Shown: piece by piece, positions 59,837 through 64,000 of the stretch
Numbering within the stretch: the stretch's first letter is position 1
How the letters are laid out: every line of letters starts with the position of its first letter
Assembly (NCBI GenBank): GCA_025024175.1
Contig: QCXZ01000001.1
Span: forward strand, 3,720,001-3,784,000
Source: Rhyzopertha dominica
Taxonomy: Eukaryota > Arthropoda > Insecta > Coleoptera > Bostrichidae
DNA length: 64,000 nucleotides
Reading direction: 5' to 3'
Translations under genes and position numbers: made by a program
Notes under the pieces: generated by a model
The model's input: the letters and a program-made list of their open reading frames with translations, nothing else
Told to the model about the DNA's origin: nothing
Database searches by the model: none

Positions 59837-60901
59837 GTAAAATTAGCTAATTTGTTGTTTTAACGCAGATTTTTTTACTAAATCTGGTATAAATAGCACC
59901 ACTGAAGTACATTGAGGGTAGCAGAATCCATATTCATGGTGTTAGTATTACAGCACAGACATTAGGTTTTGCAGGTTCATAGAAGCTTCGCAGCTGGTAG
60001 GGTCAACTTCGGAAAAGTGACTGCGAAGTGTATTAAAGCCATCGTTGGGTGGAATCGACTTACTATCTGTTGAAATTTTGCAAATCTGGTTGTTTCATTT
60101 GTTATCTTAGTGTGAATGGTTATGTGATGATAAGGCGACACTTGAAAATCGAAAAAATGTTAACACAACTCATGTTATGGTAAAATTGGGCTATTACTAC
60201 GTAGTTTAGTTAAAATATTAAGAAGTTTTACTCATTTTGAAAACAATACAAGCTCCTGATAGTTATCATATATTCTGTTGGGCCATATTATGATAATATT
60301 TATATATAAGTAATCGTAGACATTACTTTAAAGTCTGTTTTATGTACGAAGTTTTATATTATATGTGTGATGCTCCACAGATACTTGAAGCTGTCAGTTT
60401 TAAAGTACCTAAATATAGGTAACATTAGAAATACTCATTATTTATTAATTTGTTAATTCCTTCTCTAAATTTAAACTCTGGGCCAAGCGCAAATTAATGT
60501 AAATTCTTATGTACGAATGACTTGGATAACTGGATACCTATTTGTACATGTAACTGTTTTATGCAAAGGCTTCACCGTGAATAAACATTATTATATTATT
60601 ATTATTACAACATAAGCTGCTTTATTGTTTTTCTATAATAGTATCTTATGCTGTATTTCTTTGCTAGCTGAAATTTTGGTCACCCTGCAGAAATTTTGCA
60701 TTGTAACCTACCAATCTGCAGCTAAATATGTATGATATTATGATTTTGTTAGCAGCTTATGGTTTATAATTAGATCATGGCGTGAACTGCAGAAGTTTTG
60801 GTTATTTGCAAAAATTTTGTTGTGAAGGGCCGACCTGCTAATTAGATTTGTTCCATAAATAGTTGTGGCACAGGCCTATACAGTTTTTCTGTTCTTTACA
60901 G

Positions 60902-61015
60902 TTCAAAATGCTCAGCTGCTCATCAGAAGTGGTTGGGTTGCAAACTGCCGTAGTTTTGAAACACCACGCAGCAGCCTTTGGCTATAGTACAACTTCATAT
61001 GTTTCAGTACAAAAG
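60902..61015 (+). CDS. 114-nt exon copy 3, fully open
   Basis: The only copy without a stop. It reads FKMLSCSSEVVGLQTAVVLK, then HHAAAFGYSTTSYVSVQK, between ttctttacag and CAAAAG|gtaagc, phase 0 on both sides, and can follow MSQHYLIQ from 59813-59836. No family is recognised, and the exons that should follow in unit 4 appear damaged (the next donor, GAATAAAG|gtaagg in unit 1, is gctaagg here). It could belong to a functional member, a non-coding RNA or a pseudogene. Confidence 0.35.
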
Positions 61016-61614
61016 GTAAGCGGAGTATATTACTGGTATACTAAAAACTAACGATCAATTTCAAAATTACAATTATACTTACATTGAAGGCAATGTTAGG
61101 TCAATTCCATTGTTGTAAATGTTGTTTCTCTCATTTGGATGGCAACATCCCTGTGAACAAGAAGATGTGTTAGAGCATTTATCTATTTTTTTGTGCAATT
61201 GAACTTACATCTTAGTAAGTATTATCCAAAGCGTCTGTTTTTTCTCCGAGCTGCTTTTATTGTCCATCCTGCAGAATCCACTGTAAAAATAAGTTGAATT
61301 TGTCAAAAATTTTAAACACTAAACCATAGAATAACAGATTTGACAACCCAGTTAAATGAGTAAAAAAATTAAATCACCACCTTCCCAATTCAACAGTTTT
61401 ATCTTCAAAGGAACAAATATGTTCTATGTAGTTTTACTTATATATGTAATTTTATGTTTGCAATGAATATTTAAATTTGTTTATAACTGTACATGAAATA
61501 AGTATTAATTATTATATATACGTATTAATTAATGTCCAAAATTTTTGAACAGCTGGATAAGCATAACCAAAACTGCCTATGTCTCTAACACTGTAACAAG
61601 CACTGACATTAGCA

Positions 61615-64000
61615 AATGTGGTAGAAAATAATTATCTGTTGTTGTTTTAATTAGAAAATTAATATTTTATATGTGATACAAATAATTGTATATATTTGCA
61701 TTTCAAACATTCCTGGAGTTCTACAAAGGATACAATTTATGATGAACGAGAAAAAAATAAAGCTAAGGAAATCATACTAAAGCATAGAGGTAATGTGCAT
61801 AAAATATATAAAACTATTCATTTTAACCCTTGTTGTGGTTCCTTGTTAATCGTCTGATTTATAAGATTAATCACTAGCTACTTACATGGTAAGTAGAGAG
61901 TGCAGTGATGGATCTAAAGTTTTATAAGCAATATGCCTGAGTTTTTTTGATGTCCCTTTCTATATTTTAGTAACTAGTGCAGTTAAAGCAACTATTACTA
62001 GTGATACAATCATTAAATTTAGTATAAAAGGTATGCCTTATACCATTATTGCCTACAAGTTTTGTCTTTGCAGCTTTTTTGAATGAATAATAATTATAAA
62101 ATTAAAAGTTCCTCATAATTAACAGTTGCTTTAGCCCAACTAGTTACTAATACTGATAAGAAAAACGAAAACTAATTACTCCTGTATAATCATCAAAAGG
62201 GGATTGCTAAAAAATTGAAATTTAAGTAAAATGAGCGACATCTTTATGTTTGTTTGATGTTAAAAATGAGGTCACAGTTTACTTTAAAAGGTCAAGTTTC
62301 ACTAACACCTACACTGAATTTAACAAATTGGAGCATTAACAATCTAAATATTTCATGTTATCTGCATTACAATGCTTATTTATTATAAACACATACATGG
62401 ACTTTTGGATAATTACTAGTCAATATATAACCCTTTAAATATTAAAATTAAGTAACACAATGAGGTAAGTAACAACACTGTCAAACTGAATTTAGTATTG
62501 TGCAAGTTAAATCAAATTAATTAAAGAGTGTCATAATATTTGTTGTTGCAACGATGAATTTGAAAAAGGAATTCTATTTATTAAAAATATAAATATGCAG
62601 TTAGTAAATAAATCGACACAAAAATATAACCTTTTGCATTTTTTTTGTTAATAAATAATTCCTCCTCTACAAAACTAGAAAAATACCGCTCATCATAATT
62701 AGGTAAAGCTTGAATATTTAAATGTATAACTCTTAGTGCTCTGCTAAAAGTTAACAAGTTTTTCGCTACAATAAAAATAATGTAATCACCGCAAATAATT
62801 CAACATGAGATACTTCCAGCCAAGTGATTCAGCAAAGGTAGGTTTAGAGTATAATATTGTGCGTATTTTAAAATGGATTATCGTCAAAGCATACTTTATG
62901 GCAGACAACAGCAACAAAGCGCATGATGCACTTGACTTCAGCAAATGCCAGTGCCAATTTACAATTAACTTAATACGTAATATGCACATAATACACAAAT
63001 TTAACAAAAACACAAAGTTGAAATTATTTTAACTTTACGCAGGTTTTGTGTAGACCCGTAATAATCATATTTTTACATACAGTTATTGTGAACACATTCA
63101 TGAACATGTATGAGCCTTCTTATTTTGACGTATTATAGAAATTTGGTTACTTACGTATTACGTATTATGTTAATTTCGAATTGGCACTTAAAGTTCAGTT
63201 GTATAAATTTTAAAATAATATTAAAAGGACAGAAGAAAATATTTTAGGTTTGAAGTATTTCAAATATCCCAAAATGGACATTTGCAGATTGATTTAGAAA
63301 CCACTGAAAATAATCATCTATTCATGATATCAACAATTGGCAATCAGTTGCTGTTGGCATCAGTTTATCACTTCAAGTATTATAATCAATGGTACTACAA
63401 ACCAGACCTAACTGTTATATTTGTCATTCTATTTTTTAAGTTTAAAAGCATATACAATTGTTTTCTCAAGTAAGTTGCCGATGCCTGCACTATAACTATG
63501 CAAGGGTGTTCTCGCTAACAGTCTACAATAACAAACTTTTTCATTTGAAGTTGTGGGACAGTGCTTTATTAAGTGGAACAGTTTCTTTATTTTATAAAAA
63601 AAAAATAATTCGGAATCAACTAACCAACCACATAGTTTACTAAAACTTTGTTATTTGAAATGGAACAACCCCATTCTAAATACAAGAAACTTCCCCATTT
63701 AAGCCACTATTCGAGGATTTGAAACAAAAAAATTAGCCATTGAACACTAGTTATCCAGCATAAAATATTTCAAAACCAGATGACTGTAAAGTATTGGTTT
63801 AATTCAAAAAAGAATTGGGAAACCTCCTTGTTTGCACCAGTATTTAAAGACCTCCAATTAAAAAGTAAACTATTGTAGATAGTTTGTGTGAATAGCCTGT
63901 ATTTTTTAACTTTTAAAATTACCTAACAACCCTTTATCAATGCTGTTTTATTTGCTGCCGAATCTTCTTCAGAAGAGCTTACTTCGTACATGATAGTATG
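61615..64000 (+). repeat. tandem unit 4, cut by the window end
   Basis: Aligns with the first 2.4 kb of units 1-3 (D-type exon near 61700-61760, AATGAG|gtaagt near 62460, gtaggttta near 62837). The array therefore continues beyond the window. Confidence 0.8.

Larger units (their letters stand above)
55317..61614 (+). repeat. tandem unit 3 of the large array (about 6.3 kb)
   Basis: Same landmark order (gtaggttta near 57390, start exon 59813-59836, 114-nt exon 60902-61015). Its extra length is partly explained by two MITEs (56234-56390, 57129-57285) and by about 230 bases near 59230-59460 that units 1 and 2 lack. Confidence 0.85.

Noticed and set aside
43299..64000. Array as an assembly duplication artefact
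   Set aside because: Units differ by frequent substitutions, indels and unit-specific MITEs, too much for duplicated contigs.
1..64000. Bacterial-style operons, CRISPR array, tRNA or rRNA genes
   Set aside because: No regularly spaced short repeats, no cloverleaf-like or rRNA sequence recognised, and genes are clearly intron-split.

Overview
The window looks like an insect nuclear genome, possibly a beetle (order-level placement is only a guess). It is AT-rich, its genes are split by GT-AG introns, and it holds many Tc1/mariner-type transposons and LINEs with (ATT)n tails. The best host-gene matches are to families well known from insects. No rRNA, tRNA or CRISPR array was recognised. Scattered single N bases show draft assembly quality.

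1-12.4 kb is accessory and transposon-rich. It holds a decayed DDE transposase (2.3-3.3 kb, minus), two minus-strand host exons (a ZnF-UBP zinc finger at 6.6-7.2 kb and a C-terminal PHD finger at 4.3-4.5 kb, phase-compatible with each other) and an unidentified decayed plus-strand reading frame between them. Next comes one LINE inserted head-on into another (7.2-10.1 kb), followed by a further LINE fragment (10.9-11.4 kb). 12.45-16 kb is a mariner-like element carrying a second mariner-like element with terminal inverted repeats of about 250-270 bp. A third mariner-like copy lies at 18.85-20.1 kb.

20.4-35.9 kb is the main gene: the gamma subunit of AMP-activated protein kinase (SNF4Agamma/PRKAG family), plus strand. 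Six core exons encode four CBS domains and an acidic tail. Two upstream starts join the core in phase. One is a Ser/Pro-rich first exon at 20.42 kb plus a 49-nt exon at 23.57 kb, predicting 458 aa. The other is an alternative first exon at 29.48 kb, predicting 439 aa. Its introns host a transposon with TGGGCGTACC ends, a long inverted repeat with arms of about 430-450 bp, a decayed transposase split by two hairpin elements, and a small mariner-type MITE.

36.9-38.9 kb, minus strand and convergent with AMPK gamma, holds a complete six-exon D-aspartate/D-amino-acid oxidase gene (336 aa). It has an N-terminal FAD-binding motif and a C-terminal SKL peroxisomal signal. At 39.5 kb a lone exon of the non-muscle essential myosin light chain (Mlc-c type) has good splice sites but no recognisable partner exons. 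At 40.3-41.4 kb there are terminal exons and a first exon of genes I do not recognise.

43.3 kb to the window end is a tandem array of large units (about 6.1, 5.9 and 6.3 kb, then a partial fourth). Each full unit carries a conserved 24-nt ATG exon and a 114-nt in-frame exon with intact splice signals, and the array contains decayed reading frames on both strands. Only unit 3 carries two short palindromic MITEs. The array looks like a repeatedly duplicated, mostly decayed gene of unknown identity and is the least explained part of the window.
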